64,000 nt of DNA from Leptospira fluminis (GCF_004771275.1 NZ_RQEV01000011.1:1-64000); one strand, 5' to 3'; positions 47,661 through 60,807 are shown, counted from the stretch's first letter. Translations and numbers: made by a program. Notes: generated by a model from the letters alone, not told the origin.

Positions 47661-47845
47661 TTTGGCGTTCGCCTATTCTTTGGAAAAATCCGAGACCGAT
47701 GTGAAAAGAACCGAGACCGAATCAAGGGAAGATCGTTTTTTGAATCGGAACACCTTTCTAGTTGCGGGTTTTTCGCAACGCACTAATTCTAGGATCGGGT
47801 TAAAATCCCCGAGGTCAAGGAAAAAACCCTACTTTAGAATTCGGC

Positions 47846-48730
47846 ATGAATCTACTTTCCGACGTTTACCTTCTACGACGACTGACTTCCGAAGAAAAAG
47901 AATTTCTATTGGCCTTACTGAAGTGGAAAGGAATTTCCGTTTCGGAATGGGTGAAGTCTTCGGGATTTCCCTCCGTTTCCAAGGAAACCCTCGTATGGAA
48001 ATCGGACTCTCAGCCGGAAGATTTATCCATAGTTAAAGATTGGTCCAGGGAACCCTGTCTGATCGGAAGGTTCGACCCGGAGGAAAAGAACGCATTTTTA
48101 AGAGCGGGAGCAAGTCGAATCTACGACCTCAATCTTTTTCCTTTGGAGGAAATTCCTTTCTTCCGCCCCAAGAGACCTTTGCATCCGGAAATATTATTTT
48201 TCACTCGGGACGAAACTCTATACTATAAATACAGATCGCTGCTTAGAGCAGGAGGGTCCAACGCCTACTGGTGCCGGGACGAATTCGGTCTACCGAACCT
48301 TCTGAAGGAAACCAGACCAGGACTTCTGGTACTGGATGCGGAATCTTTTTCCACTAGGGAATTGGTGGAAAAATTGAAACCTCTTTTGGGAGTTCCTTTT
48401 TTTCCTCTCAGCTTCTGCCTGATCAACTTCGGAAGGGAAAACGTTTATACGGATCTGGCAAGAGGACTAAAGGATTTATCCAAAGCGTTCTTTTCGCCCG
48501 AAGACCTTCTCCTCTTTTTACGCGATCGGTTGGCCTTATCTTCGGAAACGGAAACCTCCGGATACCAGGCGATCGTTTGGGGAGGATCTCCCCATAACAT
48601 TCGGGAATACGAATTCGTCCCTATCCCTAAATTTCCTGAAAGCAACCCGGAACTCGTCGAAAACCGAAGAATACGCAGATTATTTCTTTGGCTTGGAGAA
48701 GGAGCCCAACGAGGAGATTCTTCTTTTTGA
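47846..48730 (+). CDS. Hypothetical protein, Leptospira-type
   Basis: This 294-residue protein is not recognised. It has no signal or clear TM segment. Leu/Arg/Glu-rich helical stretches at the N-terminus (YLLRRLTSEEKEFLLALLKW) precede a mixed segment with DNF-like and Pro-rich patches. The middle has a repeated Arg/Leu/Asp pattern (SLLRAGGSNAYW). Codon use resembles core genes, so it is a real gene. It lies divergent from phaR and convergent with the DsbA gene. Confidence 0.6.
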   Translation: MNLLSDVYLLRRLTSEEKEFLLALLKWKGISVSEWVKSSGFPSVSKETLVWKSDSQPEDLSIVKDWSREPCLIGRFDPEEKNAFLRAGASRIYDLNLFPLEEIPFFRPKRPLHPEILFFTRDETLYYKYRSLLRAGGSNAYWCRDEFGLPNLLKETRPGLLVLDAESFSTRELVEKLKPLLGVPFFPLSFCLINFGRENVYTDLARGLKDLSKAFFSPEDLLLFLRDRLALSSETETSGYQAIVWGGSPHNIREYEFVPIPKFPESNPELVENRRIRRLFLWLGEGAQRGDSSF

Positions 48731-48748
48731 CCGGCAGCGGAAACGATT

Positions 48749-49399
48749 TCAGTTCGATTCCGTCTTCAAACGATCGAATACCTGCAAAAACAAATCCACG
48801 GGTTGTGCGCCGGAAACTGCGTATTTTTCGTTAAAAATATAAAAGGGGACTCCGGTTACTCCCATCTGTTTTCCTTCGGTTTCTTCCGATTCGATTTCCG
48901 CGAGAAGGGCATCGTCCGATTTCACGGCGACCAATTCCGATTCAGGAACGCCGGCCTCTTTCAGACTTGCAAGAATCGCGGAATCTTCCGACAGGTTTTT
49001 TCCCTCAGAAAAGAAGTTCCTGAAAAATACCTCCGCCAATTCCGATTCTTTGCCGTATTTTTTGGCCTTTCGGATCAGTGCATGGAGCAGGAATGTGTTG
49101 GGCTGGTGGCCTTTTTCCAAATTATGAAATTCTAATCCGTCTTGTTTCGCAATTTCGGCTACTCGTTCCGTCATGGATTTTACCCTTTCCAAGGAACCGA
49201 ATTTGGAGACCATATGAGCGTCACGGTCCGTCCCTTCCGGAGGTAGATCCGGATTCAATTGGAACGGTTTCCATTCTACCTGGATCTCGTCCGCAGGATG
49301 GGATTCTTTCCACTTCTCGATCGCGGATTCAAGTCTTCTTTTTCCGATGTAGCACCAGGGGCAGACTACGTCAGAGTAAATGGAAATTGCGGTTTTCAA
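48749..49399 (-). CDS. DsbA/FrnE-family thioredoxin-fold oxidoreductase
   Basis: This 216-residue protein has the FrnE-type start ISIYSDVVCPWCYIGKRRLE, with the CPWC motif (Cys13, Cys16). Helical insert sequences and a C-terminal GVTGVPFYIFNEKYAVSGAQP (the cis-Pro loop) follow. There is no signal peptide, so it works in the cytoplasm, unlike periplasmic DsbA. The start chosen is a TTG with AGGAG seven bases upstream; the upstream ATG at 49471 adds a low-quality leader. Its substrate is unknown. Confidence 0.85.
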   Translation of the reverse strand: MKTAISIYSDVVCPWCYIGKRRLESAIEKWKESHPADEIQVEWKPFQLNPDLPPEGTDRDAHMVSKFGSLERVKSMTERVAEIAKQDGLEFHNLEKGHQPNTFLLHALIRKAKKYGKESELAEVFFRNFFSEGKNLSEDSAILASLKEAGVPESELVAVKSDDALLAEIESEETEGKQMGVTGVPFYIFNEKYAVSGAQPVDLFLQVFDRLKTESN

Positions 49400-49509
49400 A
49401 AAGAGCTCTCCTGTAATTCTTAGACTTACAAGACCTCTTAAAATTCCAACCTTTTTAATCCGAGTTGGCAAAATAAAGAAACGGATAGCAGAGATTTTTC
49501 CGGTACGGA

Positions 49510-50280
49510 CTAATCTTCGTCCGAAATTTCGTCGGAATCCAACTCCTCCAACCCTCTATGAGGAAATGCTTGTTCGTAAAATAAGGCCGAAAATAGATTG
49601 AAGTCCTCGTCCTCCGGCAGATTCGCTTTTTCCCAATACTCGTTTCTTCTCTTGATCAGCACGGAAATCGTCTCGTCTTCCAGAGAGAATTCCTTGGCCC
49701 CTCGATTCAATCTTCGGATCAGCCAATTCAGATTATGAAGCGTAAAGGAACCCAAAAATTCCAGAGAAGCGAGAGAAGGCTCCCTCTTCATCAATGTTTC
49801 CGTATGATATAAGGGAATTCTTAAATAATGCGGGTCGTTTGTCTGGATGTATTGTTGGTATCCGGAGGATATCGACTCGAAAAACTGCAAAGTATTCACG
49901 TAGGAAGAGTTGATCAACTTTTCCCGTTCCGGATGCAACCGAATGATCTCCATTAGATCTATGAAACGATCTTTGTCTAGCGCCTCTCTCAGAATCGAAT
50001 CCTGCGGCGCCGGCCGAGCTTCCACATCTATCAACTTTACGAAAAGATATTTGATTTCGTATGCGAATCTGGATTCCCTCGGAATATAGTATTCGATCCA
50101 GATCGGTTCCTTATAATAATGCACCAACTCTTCAGCAGGTAAATCGGGAGTGACGCTAAGCGACTTCAACTTCTTAACGTCGTCGGTGATTACCTTCTTA
50201 CCGCCAACCCTCGTCCGGGAACGCTTGATTTGACGGAGTTCGCTTTTATTCAATAAAGGTTTCGGTTTGTGCGAATCCAT
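49510..50280 (-). CDS. Hypothetical protein, Leptospira-type
   Basis: The 256-residue protein is not recognised. It begins with a polar, basic region ([24 protein letters not shown]), then a mixed helical/beta domain ([28 protein letters not shown]), a Trp/Leu-rich segment and a strongly acidic C-terminus. There is no signal peptide or TM helix, so it is cytoplasmic. It lies between the DsbA-like and TlpA-like genes on the same strand, 71 bp upstream of the latter's stop, so they may be linked. Confidence 0.6.
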   Translation of the reverse strand: MDSHKPKPLLNKSELRQIKRSRTRVGGKKVITDDVKKLKSLSVTPDLPAEELVHYYKEPIWIEYYIPRESRFAYEIKYLFVKLIDVEARPAPQDSILREALDKDRFIDLMEIIRLHPEREKLINSSYVNTLQFFESISSGYQQYIQTNDPHYLRIPLYHTETLMKREPSLASLEFLGSFTLHNLNWLIRRLNRGAKEFSLEDETISVLIKRRNEYWEKANLPEDEDFNLFSALFYEQAFPHRGLEELDSDEISDED

Positions 50281-50351
50281 CTTAGAATCCTATCGGATCG
50301 GAAAGCTTCCGAATCCAGTTGTCCCTTCGATTTCCGTGTTGGTCCGACCGG

Positions 50352-50867
50352 TCAGGGCCAGAAGATTTTCGCCCAAACCAATCTGAGGAACATTCCGAAC
50401 GGGCTCATGATTCCCGACTCCGCAAAACGGACGTTGCCTCCTCCGTCCAGTATATAAAAACTGGGATATCCTCCGATTCTCCAATCCCGTAGCAACATGG
50501 GATTCCCTTGTATGACGGGAAAATCCACCCCTTTTGTTCGGATATAATCGTTTAACGCTGCTTGGTTTTCTCCCTCTTCCACGCTCAAAAAAGAGAAGCC
50601 CGTCCTATCCTTTAGTATGGAGGCATACCATTTTACGACGGGAAGATTGACCGTGCAGACCTCGCACCAAGTCGCCCAAAAATAAACGACCGTCGTTTTT
50701 CCCTGCAGCTCCGCTTTCTTACCGCTAAGGTTCCGGAATTCCATCCCGTCGAGAGAAAGAACCGGCTTGGTATCCACGGCTCTAAACCAAGCGAGGAAAA
50801 AGGTGGCCGCCAAGAGCAAGACGAGTGCTCCCCCGTATTGAAAGGCGGTCTTTGCTTTGGCATTCAT
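50352..50867 (-). CDS. Membrane-anchored TlpA/ResA-like thioredoxin
   Basis: The 171-residue protein has one N-terminal TM helix (about 12-30), then a thioredoxin domain with VYFWATWCEVCTVNLPVVKW (Cys68, Cys71) and a cis-Pro loop (GYPSFYILDGGG). Such proteins act in the periplasm as reductants in cytochrome maturation or disulfide exchange. It shares transcription direction with the prenyltransferase gene upstream (20 bp gap), so they likely form one operon. The CEVC motif differs from the standard CGPC type. Confidence 0.85.
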   Translation of the reverse strand: MNAKAKTAFQYGGALVLLLAATFFLAWFRAVDTKPVLSLDGMEFRNLSGKKAELQGKTTVVYFWATWCEVCTVNLPVVKWYASILKDRTGFSFLSVEEGENQAALNDYIRTKGVDFPVIQGNPMLLRDWRIGGYPSFYILDGGGNVRFAESGIMSPFGMFLRLVWAKIFWP

Positions 50868-50886
50868 CTTTCTATTAGACTCGAAT

Positions 50887-51786
50887 CTAAAGATGAATGG
50901 GCAAACTTTGTCCCGGTCCGGAATACATGATCCAAACCACTAGCAAGAGCCAGAAAAATCCCGCAGCAAGAACCCCTGCATCCGTCAAAATGGCCTTGGT
51001 AGGATTGTGACCCATATTCTTAATATAAATGATGTAGAGAGATCGGAAAATCGCGTACACTACGATCGGAATCGTGTAAACCATCTTATCGGTACCTAGA
51101 TTTTCGATCGTGGTCGGACTGGTAACGTACATTACGTAGGTCACGAGAGTCATCGTCGCAACGATTCCCATCATAAGATCCAGAAAGTTGACCGAGTATT
51201 CCTCTAGAATCTTTCTATGTCCGACCGCCCCCTCTTCTAGGATGATCAGCTCTCCCCTTCGTTTTCCGAAGCCCCAATATAAGGCCAACATAAACGTACA
51301 GAGAAGAAGCCAGGAGGAAAAACTGACCCCAACGACGACGGAACCGGCGATGGCCCTCACGACGAAGCCGATCGAAATACTCATGACGTCCAGGATCACC
51401 ATGTGCTTGAGAAATCGGCTATAAACGACGTTAAAAACAAGATAGAAAGTGACTAGGTAGAAAAATTCCGGTAAAAGCTGAAAAGAAAGCAAAAGAGTAC
51501 CGGAAAGTAAGATTGCGGTGAGAAGGAGAGCGACCGTGGGTGAGATAGCCCCTGATGCGAGAGGACGATGTTTTTTTTCGGGATGCAGTGCGTCTTCTTT
51601 GCGATCCAGAAAATCGTTGATCACATATTGGCAACTTGCGGTCAGTGAAAAAAGAAAAAACGCAGCGATCGCTCTCTCGACGGATTCTACTTCTCCCAGT
51701 TTTTTCCCGAAAATAATCCCGGCAAATAGGATAATGTTTTTAACCCATTGGTGAGGACGCAGAAGTTTCACGTAAGGGACTATCAT
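50887..51786 (-). CDS. UbiA-family prenyltransferase
   Basis: This 299-residue integral membrane protein has eight or nine hydrophobic helices. The first conserved Asp-rich motif is NDFLDRKEDALHPEKKHRP, which binds the prenyl diphosphate, and the second is in the YSRFLKHMVILDVMSISIGFV region. The pattern resembles decaprenyl-phosphate phosphoribosyltransferase-type UbiA members. The substrate is not decided from sequence alone. GGAG seven bases upstream of the ATG at 51786 supports the start over an upstream one. Confidence 0.83.
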   Translation of the reverse strand: MIVPYVKLLRPHQWVKNIILFAGIIFGKKLGEVESVERAIAAFFLFSLTASCQYVINDFLDRKEDALHPEKKHRPLASGAISPTVALLLTAILLSGTLLLSFQLLPEFFYLVTFYLVFNVVYSRFLKHMVILDVMSISIGFVVRAIAGSVVVGVSFSSWLLLCTFMLALYWGFGKRRGELIILEEGAVGHRKILEEYSVNFLDLMMGIVATMTLVTYVMYVTSPTTIENLGTDKMVYTIPIVVYAIFRSLYIIYIKNMGHNPTKAILTDAGVLAAGFFWLLLVVWIMYSGPGQSLPIHL

Positions 51787-52141
51787 TCTTTCTCCAGGGA
51801 CGAATATCGTCCGTGAAGGACAAAATGCCGCCAATCGTGGATGTTTCAATTAAAATTAGGTGCGGGGGGAGAGGTCTCCCCGCCCTCTTTGGGCGGGGGC
51901 CGGTGCGGTGTTACCCCCGAAGCGTAACCCCAACGCGCATAGCATACAATCATTCGGAAGCAAAGCTTTTTTTACAAAATTCGTTGTAGGAGCTCCTGCA
52001 CGGAAAATTGCAAAAAAGTCTTGTATAAATGATGTTTTTATGATATAGCGTTGGCGACATTCGCCCACGAGCCCACCGCCTCCACCCGAACCTGGGTGGG
52101 GGCCCCCGCAAAAACTCCCTAGTACATTCCTAGTCTCAGTG
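51787..52141. other. Hairpin-rich, GC-rich intergenic region downstream of trkH
   Basis: About 350 bp without a gene. The left part has GC-rich dyads, for example CCCGCCC TCTT TGGGCGGG around 51880-51900 and the GTTAC...GTAAC pair near 51910-51930. A GTAGGAGCTCCTGC palindrome lies near 51985, and CCACCC..GGGTGG arms lie near 52085-52105. The middle is A/T-rich. The region could hold the trkH terminator and a repeat element; a small ORF on either strand looks spurious. Confidence 0.55.
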
Positions 52142-53731
52142 CTAACCGACCTGAATCTTGATTCCATCATCCTTGGAACCCAAGCTACCCAAACCGGAAT
52201 GACCCGTAAACGCGATCAGCAGAGTAAACACCCCCACCCTTCCGACGTACATGATACAGGGATAAAAGAATTTTTCGAGACCGGTGATATAAGGAGTCAA
52301 CCCCTTCGTGAGCCCCACGGTACCGAATGCGGACATCACTTCGAAGAAGATATCCTCTATGCCGTGTCTGTGTCCATTAGTGATCGTGATGACCAGCATA
52401 AAAAATACGATGGCTATCGTAGCCAGGAAATAAATCCGAGTAGAGATGGCTACGGAGTTTTTGGAAACTTCTTCTCCCATCACCGTTACTCTTGCTTGCG
52501 GATTGATTACGTTTCTTAGATACATCAAAAGAATCATGAAAGTGGTGATTTTGATACCGCCCGTCGCGCCCTGCGGCCCACCACCGACAAACATCAGAGA
52601 ACAAAGAAGGACATAGGTAGGACTCCGAATCTCGGAAAGATCGAATGTGTTGAATCCCGCCGTCCTGGAGGAAACGGAAAGAAAGAAAGAGTTGAATATT
52701 TTGTCCCAAAATCCGAAAGGACCCAAGGTATCCGGGTTGTCCCATTCCGAAAACAGAATGCCCAAACCTCCGACATGGACTAATATTAAGGATCCATAAA
52801 GAATTACCTTCATTTGAATCCTGTTCGATTCACCGTGCAATGCCTGTCGATAAAGATTCAAACGATCTTCCGCCCAAAACGAAAGTCGGATCAAAACTAA
52901 GTACAACCAAGAAGGTTCCTTTCCTTCTTCCAGCGCTCGCGACATGAGATAGGTCTCGGTCGCCACTTCTACACGGTTCATGATTTTCCGAAAGGCTTCC
53001 AAAAGCATCTTTTCAAAAAAGATGATAACCGGAAATCCGATCCCTCCCATGACGATCAAGCCCTCGATAACCAAAAGACAGATCGGTTCCTGAGCCAAAA
53101 AAGTCACATCATCAACTATGGAAAAGCCCGCATTGTTAAATGCAGAAACGGCCGTAAACAGACTTAAGAAAAACCTGTTGGGATTTCCGGGCAAACCGCT
53201 CAGATCGGAGGGCATGGTAAGATACAGCAGCAAGGCGCCTAGTAATTCCAAAGACACGGAAATATTCGCGATGGCAAACAGGATCCGACGGACATAGTGA
53301 GCCTTCCGGGAGGACTTTTCGGATCCTTCTTCTTCTCCATCCGCAGTTTCATGCGAATCGATAGCCTCGAAAACGAATGCGGCAATCCGCGTGCTCCTTG
53401 ACAAACCCCTTACGACTAGGATACCCACCAATACGGTAAACGTGATTATCCCCAACCCTCCGATCTGGATCAGAAACATCATGATGACTTGGGTGGAAAA
53501 AGCGAGCTCGCTAATGGAAACCGTCGTCAATCCGGTAACGCAGATCGCGGAAGCGGCTAGATAAAAAGAATCCGGATAACCCAGCCGCCCCGACTCGGAG
53601 GCGTAAATCATAAAAGAACCGACAAGAATTGCCGCCGCGAACCCCAGGCAAAGGATTCTCGCAACCGAAAGCAATAAAAATGCCCGGGCTATCCGATTGA
53701 TGTTTCTCTTCAAAAATTTGATCGGCTGCAT
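52142..53731 (-). CDS. TrkH/KtrB-family potassium transporter
   Basis: The 529-residue membrane protein has four K+-filter repeats of the TrkH/KtrB type. Visible pore segments are [30 protein letters not shown] and [11 protein letters not shown]. It should mediate K+ or Na+-coupled K+ uptake. No trkA/ktrA regulatory subunit is nearby, so it must act with one encoded elsewhere. The helical segments between the second and third repeat contain a charged insert ([20 protein letters not shown]). Confidence 0.92.
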   Translation of the reverse strand: MQPIKFLKRNINRIARAFLLLSVARILCLGFAAAILVGSFMIYASESGRLGYPDSFYLAASAICVTGLTTVSISELAFSTQVIMMFLIQIGGLGIITFTVLVGILVVRGLSRSTRIAAFVFEAIDSHETADGEEEGSEKSSRKAHYVRRILFAIANISVSLELLGALLLYLTMPSDLSGLPGNPNRFFLSLFTAVSAFNNAGFSIVDDVTFLAQEPICLLVIEGLIVMGGIGFPVIIFFEKMLLEAFRKIMNRVEVATETYLMSRALEEGKEPSWLYLVLIRLSFWAEDRLNLYRQALHGESNRIQMKVILYGSLILVHVGGLGILFSEWDNPDTLGPFGFWDKIFNSFFLSVSSRTAGFNTFDLSEIRSPTYVLLCSLMFVGGGPQGATGGIKITTFMILLMYLRNVINPQARVTVMGEEVSKNSVAISTRIYFLATIAIVFFMLVITITNGHRHGIEDIFFEVMSAFGTVGLTKGLTPYITGLEKFFYPCIMYVGRVGVFTLLIAFTGHSGLGSLGSKDDGIKIQVG

Positions 53732-53941
53732 GAGGAAAGGGAAACCCGCTTTCGAAGGGATATTTTTTTAAAAGAAAGAACCGCGGCAATGAAAAACCGG
53801 TGGGACCGTCTCAGAAGCGAGGATTCTAATAAGAATATCTTTACAAATGAGGGGGTTCCAGAAATCTGGTAAGAATGGGGGCACCTATATTCTAGGGGAC
53901 CCCGGCGTTATTATAACTCCAACTTTATCTACGAGGATCTT

Positions 53942-56062
<2,121 letters not shown>

Positions 56063-56093
56063 CCTCCGATTCCGAAACTGGATTTTTCCTGAG

Positions 56094-56123
56094 AAAGGGA
56101 GCCGATGGCTCCCTTTTCTTTTT
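56094..56123 (+). terminator. Rho-independent terminator after fusA
   Basis: AAAGGGAGCC pairs with GGCTCCCTTT around GAT, followed by TTCTTTTT. It is 32 bp after the fusA stop. It precedes the chosen start of the next gene, which argues against a longer N-terminal frame starting at 56059. Confidence 0.88.
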
Positions 56124-56154
56124 CTACACCTCGGATTTGGCCGATACCAAATAT

Positions 56155-56814
56155 ATGAGGATCCGTTTTCGGCAAGGGTCGATTCTGTTGCTTTGTATTT
56201 GGGCTTTCGCCTTCGACGCCCGTACTTCCCTAGCCGGAACCGTCCCTACCCGAATTCACAAGGTCCAAAACAAGGAAACCGCTTTTTCCATCGCAAAAAA
56301 ACACGGATTGGATTGGAGACTTCTTTTGGAATGGAACGGCAAAAAAGAATCCGACGGATTACATACCGGCGAAGTATTAAGATTGCCTCCCGATCCGTCC
56401 AAACGTTTAGGACGGTCGTCGGCGGGAACCGAATCCACGGCGAAACAATCCCAGCCGAGATTCGGAAAACCGTTGGGAAAACTTCCTCCGATCGCTCTTC
56501 CTTTTTCCACGACGAGTCATTATCCCAATAAAGGGATTCTGTTCAAGGTCGGTAGACACAAAGAGGTTCGTCCGGTGACGGAAGGAAAAGTAGTTATGGT
56601 GGACCGTATGGAAGGATATAGGAAATATATTATTTTGGAGCATAGGGGGGGATTTTCCTCCGTTTACGCCAACCTTCGATCCGTAGCCGTAAAGGAAGGA
56701 GACGTCGTAGGCAGGAATTCCTCCATGGGCGAACTCGAATCCGGAAGGGGATTGTACTTACAGATCAACCAAGGTTCCAAGGCCTTGGATCCGATGTCCG
56801 TAATCGTTCGATGA
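56155..56814 (+). CDS. LysM and M23-type (LytM-like) cell-wall protein
   Basis: The 219-residue protein has a signal peptide (RFRQGSILLLCIWAF, near TSLAG cleavage), a LysM domain (HKVQNKETAFSIAKKHGLDWRLLLEWNGK) and an M23/LytM-like C-terminal domain (VTEGKVVMVDRMEGYRKYIILEHRGGFSSVYANL...VGRNSSMGELE). The metal-binding His residues of active M23 enzymes (HxxxD and HxH) are not visible, so it may be a non-catalytic regulator like EnvC/NlpD. The gene starts after the fusA terminator. Confidence 0.75.
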   Translation: MRIRFRQGSILLLCIWAFAFDARTSLAGTVPTRIHKVQNKETAFSIAKKHGLDWRLLLEWNGKKESDGLHTGEVLRLPPDPSKRLGRSSAGTESTAKQSQPRFGKPLGKLPPIALPFSTTSHYPNKGILFKVGRHKEVRPVTEGKVVMVDRMEGYRKYIILEHRGGFSSVYANLRSVAVKEGDVVGRNSSMGELESGRGLYLQINQGSKALDPMSVIVR

Positions 56815-56861
56815 AAAGAATTTTACGTAAAATTCCGATGCAAAGATAAGGTTTCGATCCG

Positions 56862-58091
56862 ATGGAATGGGAGATAATAAACGCAAACGCCGTGACCCCT
56901 TCGGGAGTCGTTCAAGACGCCTCGATTCGCATAAAGGGCGGTCGAATCCAGTCTATCCGTAAAGGAAAATCCACGGATTCGATTCCTATCAGAATCAACC
57001 TGGGAGGACTTTTCGTTTATCCCGGATTGATCAACGCACATGACCACCTCTTGGGTTCCTATTTGCCGAAAGTAGGAACCAACCGGCCGTACACGAACTG
57101 GTTGCCTTGGGATAACGACTTAAAGTCCTCCGTAATTTTCGCGGAAAGACAACAACTGGAACCGGAACAACTGTATTTTTTAGGATCCTATAAGAACCTG
57201 ATCAGCGGAGTTACGTCCGTGTTGGACCATGTTCCTCATTTCGTGCAGGAACCTTTCCTGGATAGGGTGCCTGTCCGTATTTTGAACCGATACTCGCTTT
57301 CCCACAGCATCTGTTCCTATTCCTTAGGTTGGGGAGAAGGCCCTACCCAGGAATACGAAAAAGCGAAACGGGAAAATCTACCGTATGTGACCCATATCGC
57401 GGAAGGATTCGACGAAGAGTCGGAAAACGCCGTCCGCACTCTGCAATCTTTGGGAGCCTTGGGAGAACATACCGTTTTAGTGCACGGACTTGCCTTCGAC
57501 GAAGAAGATATCCGATCCGTCGCCAAGGCAAAGGCTCATTTCGTATGGTGCCCCGAATCCAACTTATTTACGTTCGGCAAGACGGCGGAAATCAGAGCCA
57601 TACTGGAATCCGGAATCAACGTGAGCCTCGGAACAGACTCTCCGTTTTCCGGATCGTTGAATCTTTTACAGGAAATCAAAAACGCGAGATCTTTTTTCCG
57701 AGACGAATACGGCGAAGATCTGGATCCAAAAACGATCTTTCAAATGGTGACTTCTCATCCCGCAAAAGCGCTGCGAGTTTCCGAGAATTTAGGAAGTTTG
57801 GAGGAAGGAAAAATCGCCGATCTAACGGTTTTATCTTCCGACAAGACGGACGCATACGAGGCACTGTGTTCCGCGGATCTCGGATCGGTCCGATTGGTCG
57901 TCAAAGAAGGCGTTCCTCAGTACGGGGACCTGGCTTTGAAAGAATTTTTCGACGAAACCGGAGTTATCGGACGCGAAATAAGGATCTCGGAGACCGATAA
58001 ATACCTTGCAGGAGATCCCCTAGGGTTGGTAGAATCGGTCACCCGGGCCCTTGGTTACAAAAAGGATTTGGCATTTTTTCCTGTCGGGTAA
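56862..58091 (+). CDS. Amidohydrolase-family metal-dependent deaminase-like enzyme
   Basis: The 409-residue protein has the amidohydrolase HxH motif ([10 protein letters not shown], His60 and His62), a later HIAE (THIAEG), an HGL loop ([12 protein letters not shown]) and [11 protein letters not shown] with the catalytic Asp. This order fits cytosine/SAH-deaminase-like amidohydrolases. The C-terminus returns to the small composite beta domain ([14 protein letters not shown]). Its substrate is unknown. The gap to the preceding gene is 47 bp. Confidence 0.85.
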   Translation: MEWEIINANAVTPSGVVQDASIRIKGGRIQSIRKGKSTDSIPIRINLGGLFVYPGLINAHDHLLGSYLPKVGTNRPYTNWLPWDNDLKSSVIFAERQQLEPEQLYFLGSYKNLISGVTSVLDHVPHFVQEPFLDRVPVRILNRYSLSHSICSYSLGWGEGPTQEYEKAKRENLPYVTHIAEGFDEESENAVRTLQSLGALGEHTVLVHGLAFDEEDIRSVAKAKAHFVWCPESNLFTFGKTAEIRAILESGINVSLGTDSPFSGSLNLLQEIKNARSFFRDEYGEDLDPKTIFQMVTSHPAKALRVSENLGSLEEGKIADLTVLSSDKTDAYEALCSADLGSVRLVVKEGVPQYGDLALKEFFDETGVIGREIRISETDKYLAGDPLGLVESVTRALGYKKDLAFFPVG

Positions 58092-58115
58092 GATTTAGAG
58101 TGGAAGGTAACGGTC

Positions 58116-59174
58116 TTGGCTGGGCCCATAATCCGAAATTATAAAGGCGGCTCCATTATTTACTTCGAGAAAGATCGATCTGAGGATATTTACGTCCTCA
58201 GGAACGGTCGCGTCGTTCTCACGTACACCGCGATCGATACGGGTTACGAAGTAAAGGAAGACGTAAGGTTAGGCGAATTCTTCGGCGTAAAATCGGCCCT
58301 GGGAAAATACCCGCGGGAAGAAACCGCCCAAGTCGTCGGAGGAGCGACTGTACTCGTATTCAAATTGCACGAATTCGAGATCTTCGTGTCCGAAAAAACC
58401 CATCTCATCCTGAAAATGATGAAGGTTTTTTCAAGCCAACTCAGACAAGTTCATAAGAAGCTGCGCGAAATCCTGGGACAAGCCGAAGCGAGAAACCCGG
58501 CGTTCGAACTGATGAACGTAGCGGAAGTATTTTACAAAAACAACAATTTCGAGCACGCCGCTTATGCGTTCGGCAAATACCTGGAGCATTATTCCTCCGG
58601 TCCGTATGCCGGGAGGGCGGCGGAACTCTTGGATTTGGCCAAAAAGGGGAATCCTTATCCTATCAATATGCCGCCGCTGGTATACGAAGCGAGCGCTAGT
58701 CCCCGGATGACCCAGGAAGGTCTGCAAAACATCATGAAACTCGCGTCCGAAAAGCCGAGCATGGGTTCCGGGGTCGACAACTCGATCACTTCCTTGTATA
58801 ATCGCGCGCATACTTTTTTGAATGTGGGCAAATTCGAGGATGCGATCGGCATATTCAAGGAACTCACAGGAAGGAGCGACTTCAAATACGATAGCGAAAA
58901 GAAACTTGTGGACAACGCTTTGTTTCAGATGGGCGTTTGCCTGCTCAAACTCAATAATTTGGACACCGCGAGCAACACGTTTTCCGCATATATCAAAAAG
59001 CATCCTTCCGGGGAATCCGTCAAAGAATCTCTGTTTCATTTGGCCGAAATCGCGGAAATGCAAGGGGATCGACAAAGAGCCGGTATGCTATTCGGAAAAG
59101 TCGCTCTACTTCCTCCGGAACGCGATAGCCTCTCACAAAAGGCGAGACAAAAAGCCAAGGAGCTCAGCGCTTAA
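58116..59174 (+). CDS. Cyclic-nucleotide-binding domain protein with TPR-like tail
   Basis: The 352-residue protein begins at a TTG with GGAAGG upstream. Residues 1-110 form a cNMP-binding beta roll ([34 protein letters not shown]), but the Arg-containing phosphate-binding cassette of true cAMP binders is degenerate. The rest is helical TPR-like repeats ([75 protein letters not shown]). It is probably a scaffold or signalling protein. Its stop overlaps the next gene's ATG as TAATG. Confidence 0.8.
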   Translation: MAGPIIRNYKGGSIIYFEKDRSEDIYVLRNGRVVLTYTAIDTGYEVKEDVRLGEFFGVKSALGKYPREETAQVVGGATVLVFKLHEFEIFVSEKTHLILKMMKVFSSQLRQVHKKLREILGQAEARNPAFELMNVAEVFYKNNNFEHAAYAFGKYLEHYSSGPYAGRAAELLDLAKKGNPYPINMPPLVYEASASPRMTQEGLQNIMKLASEKPSMGSGVDNSITSLYNRAHTFLNVGKFEDAIGIFKELTGRSDFKYDSEKKLVDNALFQMGVCLLKLNNLDTASNTFSAYIKKHPSGESVKESLFHLAEIAEMQGDRQRAGMLFGKVALLPPERDSLSQKARQKAKELSA

Positions 59175-59815
59175 TGGACCTAATGCTTGAGTCGATGTTT
59201 TCCAAGTTCGGTAAGACGTACGAACCGAACCAAATCATTTTCTGCGAAAACGAACCTGGAAACGATTTTTATCTGATTCAAACGGGAAAGGTTAAGATCA
59301 CCAAAACCGTCGGCAATTCCATTAAGACCCTGGATATATTGGAGCAAGGAGACATCTTCGGCGAAATGGCGATCCTGGAGGAGCAGCCGAGGAGTGCGAC
59401 CGCCATCGCGATTTCGGAAGTCAAGGTTTTGAACTTTAACCGGGCCAATTTCGAACTTTTGCTGACCAAAAACCCTACTCTGGCTTTGAAGATCCTTACG
59501 ATCTTCTCCGTCCGAATCTATGACGCCAAGCGTCGCCTTCTCATACTTCTTCTGGACGACATCACCGGCAAAGTGGCCGACGTATTCCTGATGCTATACG
59601 AGAAAATGCATACTCATACGGATTTTAAGGAAGTGGTCCTCAACGTCTCGGTGGAGGACGTAGCGGATTGGTGTGCTCAACCTGTGGGCGAAGTCCAAAA
59701 AGTAGTCAATCAGTTCGCCAAAAGCGGTAAAATAGAGATCTACACCGACAAAATCGTAATTCACAATATCAACGACTTCCAGAGAATAGTCTCCCAGAAG
59801 CGCAAACCGGGTTAG
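59174..59815 (+). CDS. Crp/Fnr-family transcriptional regulator
   Basis: The 213-residue protein has a cNMP-binding domain with [18 protein letters not shown], which includes the classic phosphate-binding cassette (GEMA..E..PRSATA). A C-terminal winged helix ([34 protein letters not shown]) binds DNA. It is translated with the upstream cNMP-domain protein through the TAATG overlap. The pair could sense the same nucleotide signal. Target genes are not visible. Confidence 0.88.
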   Translation: MDLMLESMFSKFGKTYEPNQIIFCENEPGNDFYLIQTGKVKITKTVGNSIKTLDILEQGDIFGEMAILEEQPRSATAIAISEVKVLNFNRANFELLLTKNPTLALKILTIFSVRIYDAKRRLLILLLDDITGKVADVFLMLYEKMHTHTDFKEVVLNVSVEDVADWCAQPVGEVQKVVNQFAKSGKIEIYTDKIVIHNINDFQRIVSQKRKPG

Positions 59816-59855
59816 ATCCGGCGCGCAAGATTCCCCGATCGGGGAAAAAATCGTC

Positions 59856-59932
<77 letters not shown>

Positions 59933-59943
59933 GTCATATTATT

Positions 59944-60807
59944 ATGCAGAATTCCGAGGACAGCGTCCTAAGCCTTTTAAAGAAATCGGAAGAATTCCTT
60001 AAAAGAAAGAATATACCTTCCCCCCGCCTGGACGCGGAACTTCTCTTAGCGGATCTTCTTAAAATACCGAGAGTAAAACTCTATGTGGATTTTGAACGCC
60101 CCTTATCCCTTATAGAAAAGGACGCCTACAGGGAACGGATTCTCGAACGATCCAAATCCCGTCCCACGGCTTACATCATCGGAAAAAAATCCTTTTTCGA
60201 TTCCGAATTTTACGTGGATCAGAACGTTCTGATCCCGAGACCCGAAACCGAAGAACTGGTCGCATGGGTGCTCGAGGATTTTTCGAAAGGACAAGGCTCC
60301 CTGGAAATCCTGGATCTTTGTTCCGGAAGCGGTTGCATAGGAATCAGTTTGGCCAAGCCGAAAGCGAATTGGATCGTTCATTTCTCCGACGTTTCTCCGG
60401 AAGCGATGAATATCACCAAACGCAATAGTTCGGAAATCCTGGGCGGAGACCGTAAGATCGAATTTTTCGAAAGCGATCTTTTTTCCTCCATTCCTAAGGA
60501 CAAATCCTTCGATTGCATCGTCTCGAACCCTCCTTACATTCCCGAAAAGGAAAAAGGGGAAATCATGCCGGACGTATTGAATTACGAACCTCATCTCGCG
60601 CTTTTTCTTTCCGATTTCGAGGAATTCCACGTTAAACTGTTGGGCCAAGGCTTTCCCTTTCTGAAGGAGGGAGGACGCTTGTATCTTGAAACGCATCCGG
60701 AATATTCGGGCTGGCTAAGGGAAGCGGCGCTTAAGGTCGGTTATTCGGACGCCGTCCTGCGTAAAGACCTTTCTTCCAAGGAAAGATTCCTCCGCTTAAC
60801 GAAGTGA
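59944..60807 (+). CDS. prmC: Peptide chain release factor N5-glutamine methyltransferase
   Basis: This 287-residue methyltransferase has the N-terminal helical domain ([14 protein letters not shown]), the SAM site [15 protein letters not shown] and the catalytic NPPY motif at 195-198 (VSNPPYIP). It methylates the GGQ glutamine of release factors. It starts 11 bases after tRNA-Arg with no visible Shine-Dalgarno; an upstream in-frame ATG inside the tRNA is rejected. The stop is followed by the terminator of the convergent glnK. Confidence 0.93.
   Translation: MQNSEDSVLSLLKKSEEFLKRKNIPSPRLDAELLLADLLKIPRVKLYVDFERPLSLIEKDAYRERILERSKSRPTAYIIGKKSFFDSEFYVDQNVLIPRPETEELVAWVLEDFSKGQGSLEILDLCSGSGCIGISLAKPKANWIVHFSDVSPEAMNITKRNSSEILGGDRKIEFFESDLFSSIPKDKSFDCIVSNPPYIPEKEKGEIMPDVLNYEPHLALFLSDFEEFHVKLLGQGFPFLKEGGRLYLETHPEYSGWLREAALKVGYSDAVLRKDLSSKERFLRLTK

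Noticed and set aside
51856..52170. 104-codon minus-strand ORF in the hairpin-rich spacer
   Set aside because: It spans hairpins and palindromes, has a Gly/Pro/Arg-biased translation and no ribosome-binding site.
59830..59850. Palindrome TTCCCCGATCGGGGAA after the Crp gene as terminator
   Set aside because: It is followed by A residues, not T residues, on the plus strand and lies directly before a tRNA gene.
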